Source: Talaromyces rugulosus (Eukaryota; Ascomycota; Eurotiomycetes; Eurotiales; Trichocomaceae). From it: 64,000 nt of DNA. How positions within the stretch are numbered: position 1 is the first letter of the stretch; each line of letters starts with the position of its first letter. The translations under genes were made by a program, and so were the position numbers. Under the pieces are notes generated by a model that did no database searches, was not told where the DNA came from, and worked only from the letters and a program-made list of their open reading frames with translations. Positions 1-10,062 of this stretch are shown here, one piece after another. Where the stretch lies: assembly GCF_013368755.1 (NCBI RefSeq), contig NC_049562.1:496001-560000 (forward strand), in the 5' to 3' direction.

Positions 1-859
1 CCTCCTCGTCATCATCGCCGGTCTCCTCTTCGTCTTCTGGCTCTGGAGGCTGGAGAATGCCCATTCTCTCCGCCATCGCAGCGACAACCAGGCCTCCGGT
101 ATCATCAACCACCAGATATCTTCCACCCGGCTTGACGTCGTCCAATTGCAAATTCCCAGCATGGTGAACGTTTCCCCAACATCCCAACAGTCCAATCATC
201 TCATCACGCAGCTCCATTATTTTATTTGGGTCCTTTCCTTGCAAGATATACTCCGTCAACACGCCCACGTCCACAGGTAGGACCGTAAATCTCTTGAGGT
301 ACTTTTGGCGTTTCCGCAATTTGTACTTTGCTAGCGAGAAGGCTGTCTTTTTGTCAATAGTCGAGTGAGCTTCTAGAATTTTTTCAATGATTTCCTGTCC
401 GGCACCCGTGGTATTCCTCTTCAGCTCTTCGATTTCCTGCCATGTCAGGGTCTGAGATGAATTATCGTCGTTAATGTCGCGGTTCGTGCGCGTGGGTAAC
501 GAATCGCCGTTGCTCATTTCCACGTCATCTACCACGCCATCTGCTTCTGCAGACCCCTCGCTGATAAGCGCTTCGGCATGGAGCTCGGCGGCAGGCACAA
601 CGCGCAAAGCGTAGCCATCGTCGCCCGGTTGGTCCAGGAACTCGTAGGTGAAATAGAACGGGCGACCAATAATCTGGTTCGAGTAAAAGCTGCCGAACTT
701 TCCCAGAGAGACGGGCCTAATGTACATCTAGTGAGCAGCAATTCTTTTCTCCGCCGTCTGTCTCAACACTTACATCCCCGGCGCAAGCTTCAGCAGCTTG
801 TACACGCCTGAAGGTAGCCGTAGCACCACATGCTGATGCGGACGGACTACCGAATGCAT
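1..859 (-). CDS. TRM6: tRNA (adenine-58-N1)-methyltransferase non-catalytic subunit Trm6/Gcd10, 5' part only
   Basis: Exons on the minus strand run 859-774 and 716 to beyond position 1, so the C-terminus is outside the window. The intron (773-717, 57 nt) has a GTAAGT donor and a TTAG acceptor. The start gives MHSVVRPHQHVVLRLPSG, followed by LGKFGSFYSNQIIGRPFYFT and, near the edge, a KPGGRYLVVDDTGGLVVAAM segment split here only by description; these are hallmark Gcd10/Trm6 blocks. Trm6 pairs with catalytic Trm61 to methylate A58 in the T-loop of tRNAs, including initiator tRNA-Met, in the nucleus. The visible end is very acidic (runs of Glu and Asp), a common variable loop in this family. It is divergent from the deubiquitinase at 1579, with about 0.7 kb between the two starts. 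The identity is firm. The tail cannot be assessed. Confidence 0.92.
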
Positions 860-1578
860 TCTGTATATGCCGGCCTGGTCTCAATCGCTGGCGAGGTGCA
901 TTACAGAAAATATCCAAAAGTCACAAAATTCAATAAAGCAATCCCACTTGAGCGCACGGACCAAGCTATTCTTTCCGCCGCCAGCCGGCGATCATATTGT
1001 TCCGGTTCCGGTATGGAAATACCGTACCGTACGCAGATTCGCCTTCTCCACCGCGCAACTAGGCTATTGAGAGCGTTCCGGCGCGTAACACGAGTGCCTA
1101 GGGCTCTGTCGCCCCCGCGAAATGACATCGTCACAGTCTCGTCGACGAATGATAGTGCGCCGTGTCGACTCCTGGCGATGCTCAAGTGCAGTAACCAGCT
1201 CGAGAAAAGTGGCAGCCTGTTGGGATGATCATTTTGTCATTTGGTTACCTTTTTCTATCGAAAAATGTCTGTTTATTGAAAGCTCCAGGGCCATCGCTAA
1301 GCCACAGCTCCCCATCAACCTCCCGTATGCCTTGTCTGCCTTGGCGTTGGGGTTGATGATTCAGAGTCGGCTCTAAACTAATATACGCGATTATTACACG
1401 TTCCTCACTCAAGTGGATGCCTGTCTCAAGACGCTACAAACCGTTCCTCTCACGGATATCAATTATCCCTAGTTTCAGACGGCCAATCACCGACGTATAG
1501 ACTTCTCAGTGCTCCCTCCGCATGCTCCCCGAGAAGACATCGACTCTCTGACCGTTCGGATAACTGCGTATCGTTCAG
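860..1578. promoter_or_regulatory. Divergent intergenic region between TRM6 and the MINDY gene
   Basis: This stretch of about 720 bases separates two divergent conserved genes and must hold both promoters and 5' leaders. Only short overlapping open frames with no recognisable protein character are present. I found no convincing TATA box, tRNA or repeat. No specific transcription-factor site is claimed. Confidence 0.6.
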
Positions 1579-4356
1579 ATGGTGCTCCGGAAACAGCCAC
1601 CCCCCGGTATCGAGGTTCCGCCACGAGGTGCAAACGCTGCTGATCACCGGTCTCCTGTGTCACGAAGCTCTGTCTCGCCCCGATCCGCCGGCCAACGCTC
1701 TCGGAAGGATAGTTGGGAGCTGGATACAGAGTCTGTGTATTCCCCAGACCTGCGTACGTCCCCCGCATTCGATCTTATGCCGCTCGAGGAAGCTCAGAAG
1801 TCCCCGATGTCGTCCCAGAATCCATGGGAGGACGAGCTTGTTGAGAGGCCAGAGGGGACCAGTCCGATGGCCGGGAATTCACAGCAAGGAATAGTTGACC
1901 AGAGGTATTCGAGTCAGAATGGAGATGCGAATGGGGGAGCTCCAGAAGTTCCGCCGAAATCGACAGATACATCACGAATACAACCTTCTTCAAATGAACT
2001 TCAACCACAGCCGACAACCGTTCAGACTGCACCCGGAACTCAATGGGAGATGGCTTCTCCCCAGCGCTTCCGTGCTAATAATCCCTTTGCGCGCCCTCGA
2101 CCTTCTAGCCCTAACCCTTGGGAAGATGGGAAGTCTCCATCTGGCCAGGCCCAAGATCCCGTTAACCAAGCACCCGCTATACCCGGATTTCACCAAGATC
2201 CGCCCGAGCGGAGCAGCCAGAGTAAGTTTTATCTCATTAAAAACAACAAGCCGGATGCTAAGCAGCTTAATTCTCTAGCTTCAGGAATTATTCCCATGAC
2301 AGCGCGCCTGTCAATTTTCGATCAACCGGAAGATCCATGGGCTCAACGGCAAAGCCAGGCAAGCTGGCAAGAACAAGGCCACTCGCAAAACGCCCAGCCG
2401 GCTGTGCAACATGGTAACGGCACCCCCTCTGAAGATATCTGGCAGCTACCTCCTGCAGACCATGCACCTGCAACAAACACTGGCTGGATAGCCAACTCTG
2501 AACAGGGTATAAATTCCAACAGCGAATGGCAAGCAATGGGGGCTTCTTTACACCCTCAATCAGCCATCGACCAAGGCGCTTCAGCCTCAAATAGCCCTCA
2601 AAGCTCGTCTCCCCACCTGATAGACCTGGATGATACGCCAGCAAGATCTGATTTTAACGCTTTGTCGGGTGAATCGCAGCCCGCTGCACCCCCGAACGAT
2701 GAGCAAACACCGCCAGCTCTTACACAAGTACCGCCCACTACGCTGCCCCCGATGTCCGAAGCCGAGTTACAAAGATTCCAGGAAAAGCAAGCAGAGACGT
2801 ACGCAATTCGCCATGTCAACTGGACGGATACTACAGGAAAATTGCGGGAGTCGCCTGTGTTGATTCAAAATAAGAACGGGCCGTGCCCTTTGCTTGCTCT
2901 GGTCAATGGGCTTATAATGCGCTCTGTTGACAACAGATCTCGGTCCCCGATTGTCAGAGCGCTTCAAATCAGAGAAAATATCTCATTGGGACTTTTAATT
3001 CAAGCACTTTTTGATGAATTGACAACATACGAAAACGAAGTTCTTCCTGACATCGAAGCACTGAGTCGATTCCTTACCATGCTACACACTGGCATGAACG
3101 TCAACCCACGTTTGACTTTGGAAAGTCCAACCTCAGCTGGTGTCTTTTACGAAACAAGTGATCTGCGATTTTACGACGCATTTAGAGTTCCGTTGCTACA
3201 TGGGTGGATTGCGGACCCAACGAGCGATGCACATGCCTCCATGACCCAGGTCGCTCAGTATTATGAAGACATACAATTATTACCGTTCCGCAAAGAGGAA
3301 CTGGAAGATCGTGTTACACAAAGCGATTCTACGTTAAACGCTGATGAACAGCGCCTCATTTCCGATATAGATACTATACAGTATTTTGTTGATGTTGAAA
3401 ACGCTACACAATTGAGCTCTTTTGGCCTAAGCCATCTTAGCAAGACACTTGCACCTGGCTCGATATCGATACTATTTCGAAACGACCACTTTTCAACCTT
3501 ATATAAACATCCCCAGTCCGGACAATTGTTTACTCTCATCACCGACGCGGGGTATGCAGACCACCCAGAAATTGTCTGGGAGTCACTCGTTGACGTGACT
3601 GGCACCAATGCCGAGTTTTTTGCCGGGGACTTTAGGCCAGTTGGCCATGGACCTTCTGGGTCTGGCACAACTGGAGAACCTCAACCTACTACTGGCCGTA
3701 GATCAGTAGGGCAGACTGCCAGGACTTCAAACAGCGGCACATCAGCCGCCGCTGCAGAAAGAAGTTCGTCACCACAAGCGACCACAGAGCAAGAAGATGC
3801 CGACTACGCATATGCTCTTTCACTTCAGTTCCAAGAAGAGGCTCGGCAGCAAGAGCAAGAACAAGAACGCAACCGCACACGTTCAGGCTCAAACCCACAA
3901 ACCCGTCGATCCTCATCAACAGTGAATACCAGCAGTACAACTGCCCGTGGATCCACCGCAGGTCATCGGTATACTCGGTCTTCCTCGGCAGTAAACCGCC
4001 TTCGCAACCAGTCATCTACCTCCGTTCCTTCGACTCACAGCAACATACCTATGGATGCCCCGTCCGACCAGGACAATGACGAGAATGCCCCTCCTCCGTC
4101 TTACGATCAAGTAACTCGCAACAGGTCTGCTACTGCTAGTAGGACATCTTGGGCATCTTCACAACGACAGCAGCAACGGCAGTCTGCAGGATATTCATCA
4201 CTTGATGCCGAATATGCCCGAAGAGGGCATTACCCTGGCACCGCTGCTGCGGTAGGCCGAAGACAACAACAACAACAATTACCCCCAGTCAGCCCGGCTG
4301 CGTTGGAGAGAGGAACTAGGGGAGACAGGAATGGAAAAGATTGTATTGTTATGTAA
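1579..4356 (+). CDS. MINDY/FAM63-type (DUF544) deubiquitinase with C-terminal CaaX box
   Basis: The frame is open from 1579 to 4356 (925 codons). A good intron lies inside it at 2222-2284 (63 nt, GTAAGT..TTCAG, a multiple of three), so the likely product is 904 aa with exons 1579-2221 and 2285-4356. A long disordered Ser/Pro/Gln-rich N-terminus precedes the MINDY catalytic domain (about 390-680 in the spliced protein). That domain carries NKNGPCPLLAL with the catalytic Cys at about 415, and NDHFSTLYKH with the catalytic His at about 616. A MIU/UIM-like helix (DADYAYALSLQFQEE) follows, as in human MINDY proteins, which trim K48-linked ubiquitin chains. The last residues, KDCIVM, form a CaaX motif, implying prenylation and membrane attachment. 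Yeast relatives are also listed as predicted prenylation targets, as far as I recall. Confidence 0.9.
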   Translation: MVLRKQPPPGIEVPPRGANAADHRSPVSRSSVSPRSAGQRSRKDSWELDTESVYSPDLRTSPAFDLMPLEEAQKSPMSSQNPWEDELVERPEGTSPMAGNSQQGIVDQRYSSQNGDANGGAPEVPPKSTDTSRIQPSSNELQPQPTTVQTAPGTQWEMASPQRFRANNPFARPRPSSPNPWEDGKSPSGQAQDPVNQAPAIPGFHQDPPERSSQSKFYLIKNNKPDAKQLNSLASGIIPMTARLSIFDQPEDPWAQRQSQASWQEQGHSQNAQPAVQHGNGTPSEDIWQLPPADHAPATNTGWIANSEQGINSNSEWQAMGASLHPQSAIDQGASASNSPQSSSPHLIDLDDTPARSDFNALSGESQPAAPPNDEQTPPALTQVPPTTLPPMSEAELQRFQEKQAETYAIRHVNWTDTTGKLRESPVLIQNKNGPCPLLALVNGLIMRSVDNRSRSPIVRALQIRENISLGLLIQALFDELTTYENEVLPDIEALSRFLTMLHTGMNVNPRLTLESPTSAGVFYETSDLRFYDAFRVPLLHGWIADPTSDAHASMTQVAQYYEDIQLLPFRKEELEDRVTQSDSTLNADEQRLISDIDTIQYFVDVENATQLSSFGLSHLSKTLAPGSISILFRNDHFSTLYKHPQSGQLFTLITDAGYADHPEIVWESLVDVTGTNAEFFAGDFRPVGHGPSGSGTTGEPQPTTGRRSVGQTARTSNSGTSAAAAERSSSPQATTEQEDADYAYALSLQFQEEARQQEQEQERNRTRSGSNPQTRRSSSTVNTSSTTARGSTAGHRYTRSSSAVNRLRNQSSTSVPSTHSNIPMDAPSDQDNDENAPPPSYDQVTRNRSATASRTSWASSQRQQQRQSAGYSSLDAEYARRGHYPGTAAAVGRRQQQQQLPPVSPAALERGTRGDRNGKDCIVM

Positions 4357-4992
4357 ACTGCGACTTTGTACCCTCACGGGTGTTTCGCTTATGTTATGAT
4401 TTACGAAATTTCTGTTATTTTTATTTATTTGTTTTTTCTTCGCTTCTTTGTTGTGTCTTTTGACAACATAGTACCTCTGTTTAGAACAAGTGCATATTTG
4501 GCCTTTTTTGGGTTCACCAAGAGATGGATGTTTGTATACGATGAGCATACGCAACCATACTATAGCAAGGCTTGCATTATAAATTCCCCATTTTGTTTAT
4601 TTATTACACCTAATCAAGTATTGGTGCAAATCGACACTCGATCAGAATAGAAACAATTCAAATGATATATGTAGCTGTTTGCTTTTTGCGGTAGGAATTT
4701 TGATCTTGAGACCACATGTATTCAAGAACCATGTACATATTACGAAACTGAGAGTTTGAAAACCATACAGATCCATCGATTGATATCATAATTGCAAAAA
4801 AAAACCTCCAGGCATAAAGCCATTAATACTATGCTTTTAGAAAAAAACGCCACTATAAAAAGAATACACTGCCATTTTTCGTTACTAGCAATGCGTACAC
4901 AATCAACAAAAACGTGGGATATCTCTTTTTTGTATTTATGTGAATGTCTTCGCCTCCTTTTTTGGTTCCCATGTACATCATTGGGTCTATCT
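4357..4992. other. Convergent intergenic region (3' ends of MINDY and HSF1 genes)
   Basis: AT-rich DNA of about 640 bases lies between two genes that point at each other, so it should hold both 3' UTRs and polyadenylation sites. It has T-rich and A-rich runs and no credible coding frame. No gene seen. Confidence 0.6.
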
Positions 4993-7401
4993 TCAAGCCT
5001 TTCGTCTCCTCTTTGGGCTGTGCGTGGTTGATGAGCCGGTGGGGGTAGATGCTGCTGCCGGGATCGACGGGGCAGTTAGGCCTGCTGCGTTGTCATCGGC
5101 TGTGTTGGAAGGACTGGTTGCTTCGCTATCTGTAAGGGTCTCGACGATTCGGCCGGGTGCGCTGCCGGCGTCGGTATCAATAATGTTTCCATTATTGAAA
5201 GTGCTGTTGTTCTTCGTATAGTCTTCGTAATTGTCAAAGTAACCAGAAGGTGCTCCACGACCACTGTTACCAAACAGATCCGAGTCGCCGCCACCCTCGT
5301 TGCCGAGGTTCTCAAAGTCAAAGAGATCTTTCACATCTCCCTCCGTGCCAGCAGTCTGTGTTGGAGCTGTTGACATGTCGCCAAACGGAATATTGTCTTT
5401 GTTATCGTCGTTCAAGTCAGGGAGGTCGGTGAAATAGTCTTGACTGTTGAATATCTGGTCAAGATCAAGAGAAGGCGGTGGCACATGTCCATCCACAAGA
5501 CCCGGAATTTGCCCGGTAGGGCTGAGCGGTTGTAACAAATTCGTCAGATTTTGCACTGACCGGTCTTGCTCTGCTTGCATCTTCATTAAATTGTCGATCT
5601 CATTGCGTGTGTTGTTTAATTGAGCAGAGTAATTTTGTAGCATCGGTGGCGGACTCGGGCTTATAAGAGCATTATTCGGGGATGTAGCGGTGGGATCATT
5701 GACATTTGAGTCATGTGCCATCTGCCGTAACGTGTCTGCTCGTTGCTTGGGTGTAAGAGCGGAGTTTCCCCCGGAGGTCTCGAGAGAGGAAACAATGTTG
5801 GGGAAGTCCGAGAAATTAGTTTGGATTCCGTTGGCGGCGTTACTGTTCTGAATCATAGACATGATGTCCCGCTGTGGTTTCCGCTGATCAAACGAGGAGC
5901 CTGCGGCCGGTGGTGGTTGAGGACTGTTGCCTTCCTGAACCTCCTCAATAATACCCGTTGGCATTGGCTGTTGTCTAGGACCTGCTCGCCCTTGAGGGCC
6001 ATCAAGGCTACTTGCAGCTGGAGACAGGGTGGTTGCACGATCACTCGTAGCTGCTCCGGCCTGGGGAGGTGCTTTCAAAAGCAATGGCTGCTTTTTAAAC
6101 TTGGAGGTTGCCAAGGACGGGTCACCCCCGAGGGAACTCAATATATAATCGTCATCAACATCCACAACATTGCCCTGATCTGGTGCAAACGTATTCGCGA
6201 TATTTTGTTGACTGTCGTGTCCCTGCAGACTGCGATTGTAGACCGTAGCAAGGAAGGTTAGGATTGCATTGATCGAGTTTTCGTGTCGATTGTGTTGCTC
6301 TTGGAAGTTGGCGGCTTGGGCATATAGCTGCTCGTGTTCCCGACGTAGTTTGGAGATAGTAGTAGAGATAATCTGCTGTTGCTGCCGTATCGTTTGAAGT
6401 TCTCGATAAACACCAGACAGCTGATCCGTAGGGGGGGCTTCTTGTCGAGTACTTATCGCCAGTTGACCTCGATTACGCGAACGGTCCTCGCGGTTGCCCT
6501 CATCGGGGTATTCTTCGCCGTCAGGCTCATCACCATCCTCTGTCCGAGCCTTAGTTCCTTTACTGCTCCCTTTACTGGTCTGGCCAGCCACATTCTTAGG
6601 TTTTTGAATCAGCCACAAGAGATCAGGGTGGCCCCGTTTGAAGTATGGATTGGCATATTCGCTAGGGCTCTTGTTTTTTCGCTCGCTGGCGCGCATTGAA
6701 TTGTCCGATAGTCCGACTTTCTTGTGGAAGCCGTACATGTTCAGCTGGCGCACAAATGATGCGTAGTTATTGTGCTTGAACAATTCCGGAATTAGAGTAC
6801 GAGCAAATTCGTCTTCGTCCAATACAATGAAGGAGTCCCCGTCGTTAGACCAACGGATTAGCTCTGTATTTTTGGATTCATCGAGAAAGCTAAGTGTATG
6901 TTAATTAAGACTGGCCAAAGGAAATCGAGAGTAGCCATGTTAGACTCGCCTTCTTAGCTTCTGAACGAAAGGAGGGATCTGTTTCCGCTTTGCTTGCGCA
7001 TCCCTCTTCGCAACCAATGCCCGTTGTTCAAGATCTGAAATACTCTCCCCCCAACCTTCACCAGTGCCGTGTTCGGGCATGGGCGGCGTAGTAATTTGTT
7101 CATAGGGGCGGTTCCGATTCATGAGCTGATTGATCGGCCTTCTCGCAATTTGATTAGACGAAGTCGCAGAAGATGCCGAAATATCTTGGTTTTGTGCGAA
7201 CGGAACGGCGGTGAAGGAAGTCGAGTCGACGGGGTATGCGGCAGAAGGGACAGGAGCGTCTTGACCCCATTGAAGAAATTGATCGTCTGAAAGCTGACTA
7301 TTTGGGTCTGTATAGTTTGGAATTGATCCAACTGGCCCATGAATCACAGGTGACGTTCCTGGCGCCGGGCGCTTGCGAGTGGACATGCTTTGCGAGGACA
7401 T
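4993..7401 (-). CDS. HSF1: Heat-shock transcription factor Hsf1
   Basis: Minus-strand exons run 7401-6950 and 6889-4993, giving 782 aa from the Met that begins MSSQSMSTRKRPAPG. An in-frame Met at 7434 would add 11 residues. The intron (6949-6890, 60 nt) has a GC donor (AG|GCGAGT) and a CTTAG acceptor. Only this splice restores the start of the HSF DNA-binding domain, PFVQKL-RSFLDESKNTELI. The domain continues with IPELFKHNNYASFVRQLNMY and GFHKKVGLSDNSMRASERK (about 145-250). A heptad-rich trimerisation region follows (about 290-370), then a Gln/Asn/Pro-rich activation region and a basic end (SPKRRRKA). Hsf1 binds nGAAn repeats and drives chaperone genes. The leader between 7402 and about 8400 is long, and a GTAAGT at 7810 on this strand could start a 5' UTR intron. 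Confidence 0.93.
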
Positions 7402-8480
7402 CTTGGATCGTCTTGGCCGGGTCCAACTGCACACGCCTGACAGTATCTGAAAGGCAAGAGGACCTAGCGGCCACTCTCAAAGGGGGGATGTCTACCAAGT
7501 TCGTGATGTGACACCGATGCGAAACCGTGGATAGTGTCCGACCGCAGTAGTATTCGCGATCTCAGAGTCGAAGATTTAAAATCGGCACCGGGAAGCGTCG
7601 ATAGCAGAATAAATATTTCAATCGACAAGTGCAGTTTTTTGCTTCTAATTCCGTAGACGGAGGTTGATGGGTTTCGTTGCCGCGTCGCCTCCAAACGATT
7701 GTACCGATGGATGACGAATGTGATGGGTGACGAAGTGGGGGTTCGATGACAACTTTCGTAAACTGGGTATGAAAGAGATGCTAAGAAACAGGTCCTAATG
7801 TGATACTTACCACAGTGATAACGCGAGCAACGTTGAGGGAATTCGTGACGTTACACGGGGGTCGAGTCGATCCAACGAGGGAGAGGAGAGTATGAGGCTG
7901 ATTCGTGCTTTGTCGGATTGATCGGTCCAATGCAAGGACTGTGGTCGCGTGGAGGGAAAAGCTCGCAGATCAGAATGGAAAAGCAAGCGATATTGGCACG
8001 CGATTCCTTGTCAGGGATTGGAGAGAGTGATGAAAGTCGAGTCAGCGGTGTAGCCTTTTCGTAAGTGAACAATTATTATTTGTCTGACTTCATCATCATT
8101 CTGCCGCTCTAGGCGGTCTGGCGCAATGCTGAGTCATGCAGATATCACGTGGAAACTCACTCTTCTTTTTTTGTCGGACGAAAACACGGAGCGGAGGAAT
8201 GCTGCCCTAAACCCTAAGTGTCTCTCCAATAGGGACTGAGGATTTGCCCCACCACGGAGACCTGCTTTGAATACACCCGCTCCTTAGCCAATCAGAATGC
8301 ATTTTGTATATTCCAGAGTATCGGCTACAAGTCAACATCAACGGACGTCCGAATGATGATTATGAGGTCTAGGGTATAAATGTCTGCCTCGGATAGCAAT
8401 GCTTTAACACAATTCAATTCAATTCATCCTACCTTGACCAAATAGCAGTCATACCAACAACGCAATCAACTCCACCAACA
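7402..8480. promoter_or_regulatory. Divergent promoter/leader region between HSF1 and the hydrolase gene
   Basis: About 1.1 kb lies between divergent starts. On the hydrolase side a TATAAA is visible at 8375-8380, roughly 100 bases before its ATG. On the HSF1 side there are several short upstream reading frames and a possible 5' UTR splice donor at 7810 (minus strand). I did not find a clean multi-unit heat-shock element in this stretch, although autoregulation of HSF1 would predict one. Confidence 0.5.
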
Positions 8481-9756
8481 ATGTCTCAGCTCGTTGAAGA
8501 TCACACCTTTGATTTCGAGTTCAATCGCATTTTAGCTCATGCGCGGTATCGGGGATGCGATGTACGTGAGGTGATAAACCTGATCCCCAAGATCACACCG
8601 GGAGACATGGAGAGTTGGTACAAGGCATTCGTCGAATTGGCCGAACGCGCAGAAGCTTCTGCCGGCGCAGAACCCCGACCAAACCAATACTCGAGAAAAA
8701 TCACATACTCGGACCGTCTATTTGCGGCCTCTGATTACTATCGGGCAGCAGACTTCTTTCTTCATGGACATCCCGAAGACCCTCGCATCAACTCACTGTG
8801 GGACAAGCAAGCAGCCTGTTTTGACGCTGCTCTCAAACACTATGGAAATGGGACACGCCATCTCGTAAAGGCAGATACGTTTTCTGTGCCACTTATATAT
8901 TTCAAAGCACCCGATGGCGTGGGCCCAGCGGGTCCAAAGCCCACCATCTTGGCTGGAAATGGCTTCGACGGATCAATGGAGGAGATGTTCCATGTCAATG
9001 GTATTGCTGCGCTGGAGCGAGGCTACAATGTGATTTTATTTGAGGGACCCGGCCAGTGTACCGTACGCCGCAATCAAGGTCTTGGTTTTATTCACGACTG
9101 GGAGCGCGTGGTAACACCCTTGGTTGATTTTGCCTTGTCTAAGGAAGAGGTGGATAAAGAAAAAATAGTGCTGTTTGGTTACAGTATGTCAGGATGTTTG
9201 GTCGTTCGTGCAGCCGCTTTTGAACATCGACTTGCTGCAACAGTGGCTATCGATGGAGTGATCAATACCGGCGTTGCTTTCAAGGCACCCGAGCCTCTCA
9301 TGAAGCTGTACAACTCTGGTGAGAGGGAAACGTTTGATGAAGAATTCCGAAAATGGATGTTTGATCCATCCACTCCGACGCCTTCACGCTGGATGTACCA
9401 ACATGGTAAGTCTTCTGGAAAACAAGTAAACACATTCCCATTTAGCGTCTAACTTGTGGGTCTCAGGTCTATGGGCATTCAACGTATCTGAGCCATCCCA
9501 CTTATTTGATGCAGTTAAAGCCCATAACTTGCACAACTCAATTCAAAACGTCCAGTGTCCTGTATACATTGGAGAAGCCGAGGATGAAATTTTCTTCCAA
9601 GGCCAGCCGGAACAACTAGCTCGAGCCCTAGGAAGTAAAGGCCATCTCCGACGATTTACAGCAGAAGAAGGGGCTAGCTTACACTGTCAAGCCGGAGCAG
9701 CATCATTGTTGAATGGGGATGTGTTTGATTGGCTGGAAGAGACATTACAAAATTGA
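8481..9756 (+). CDS. Alpha/beta hydrolase of the FUS2 / 2,6-dihydropseudooxynicotine-hydrolase-like family
   Basis: Exons 8481-9405 and 9467-9756 (intron 61 nt, GTAAGT..CTCAG, CTAAC branch) encode 404 aa. The N-terminal helical half has YYRAADFFLHG and SLWDKQAACFDAAL, typical of the cap of bacterial dihydropseudooxynicotine hydrolase and of fungal cluster hydrolases such as Fus2. The catalytic triad is readable: nucleophile elbow GYSMSG (Ser235), acid in EAEDE (Asp348) and the base in SLHCQAG (His381). The elbow is GxSxS rather than the usual GxSxGG. A TATAAA lies about 100 bases upstream of the ATG. With the regulators and FAD monooxygenase downstream, it looks like part of a small catabolic or secondary-metabolite group. 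The substrate is unknown. Carbon-carbon bond hydrolysis or ester/lactone cleavage are family possibilities. Confidence 0.87.
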
Positions 9757-10062
9757 AGAATTTAGTGTCTTTCAATGTTGATCTGAAAGTTGCTTCTTGA
9801 TCTTCATGATGTTGAAATTTGACCTGGAAATTTCTAGAAAATACTAAAAGTCCCTAAACCCAAAAATGAAAGAAACCAAAATGTGAAGGGTGTTGGCTTC
9901 TTCCAAAAAGGCGGGATTTTTTCAAGCGCTTACTAGCCAGTGGGTTGTTCATTGCGGGGTGGGCCGAGTGTTACCAATTACTAAGATTTGACTACATCCA
10001 TCAGCTATTACTTTACTTCTTCGTTTTCATGTGCATTCGTCTACGATAAAATAATCAAGGAA
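9757..10062. promoter_or_regulatory. Short intergenic region with a heat-shock element
   Basis: Just over 300 bases separate the hydrolase stop from the next regulator's start. It is AT-rich and contains the three-unit heat-shock element listed separately. Nothing coding is seen. Confidence 0.5.
9826..9840 (+). promoter_or_regulatory. Perfect three-unit heat-shock element
   Basis: The 15 bases read gGAAa-tTTCt-aGAAa, three contiguous alternating nGAAn units, which is the canonical binding site of an Hsf1 trimer. It lies about 220 bases upstream of the ATG of the Zn2Cys6 regulator at 10063, and also in the 3' flank of the hydrolase. A chance match is possible in AT-rich DNA, so function is inference. 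Confidence 0.5.

Noticed and set aside
830..1376. Several open frames of 60-130 codons on both strands
   Set aside because: They overlap the TRM6 first exon and the divergent promoter, lack family character and have no splice support.
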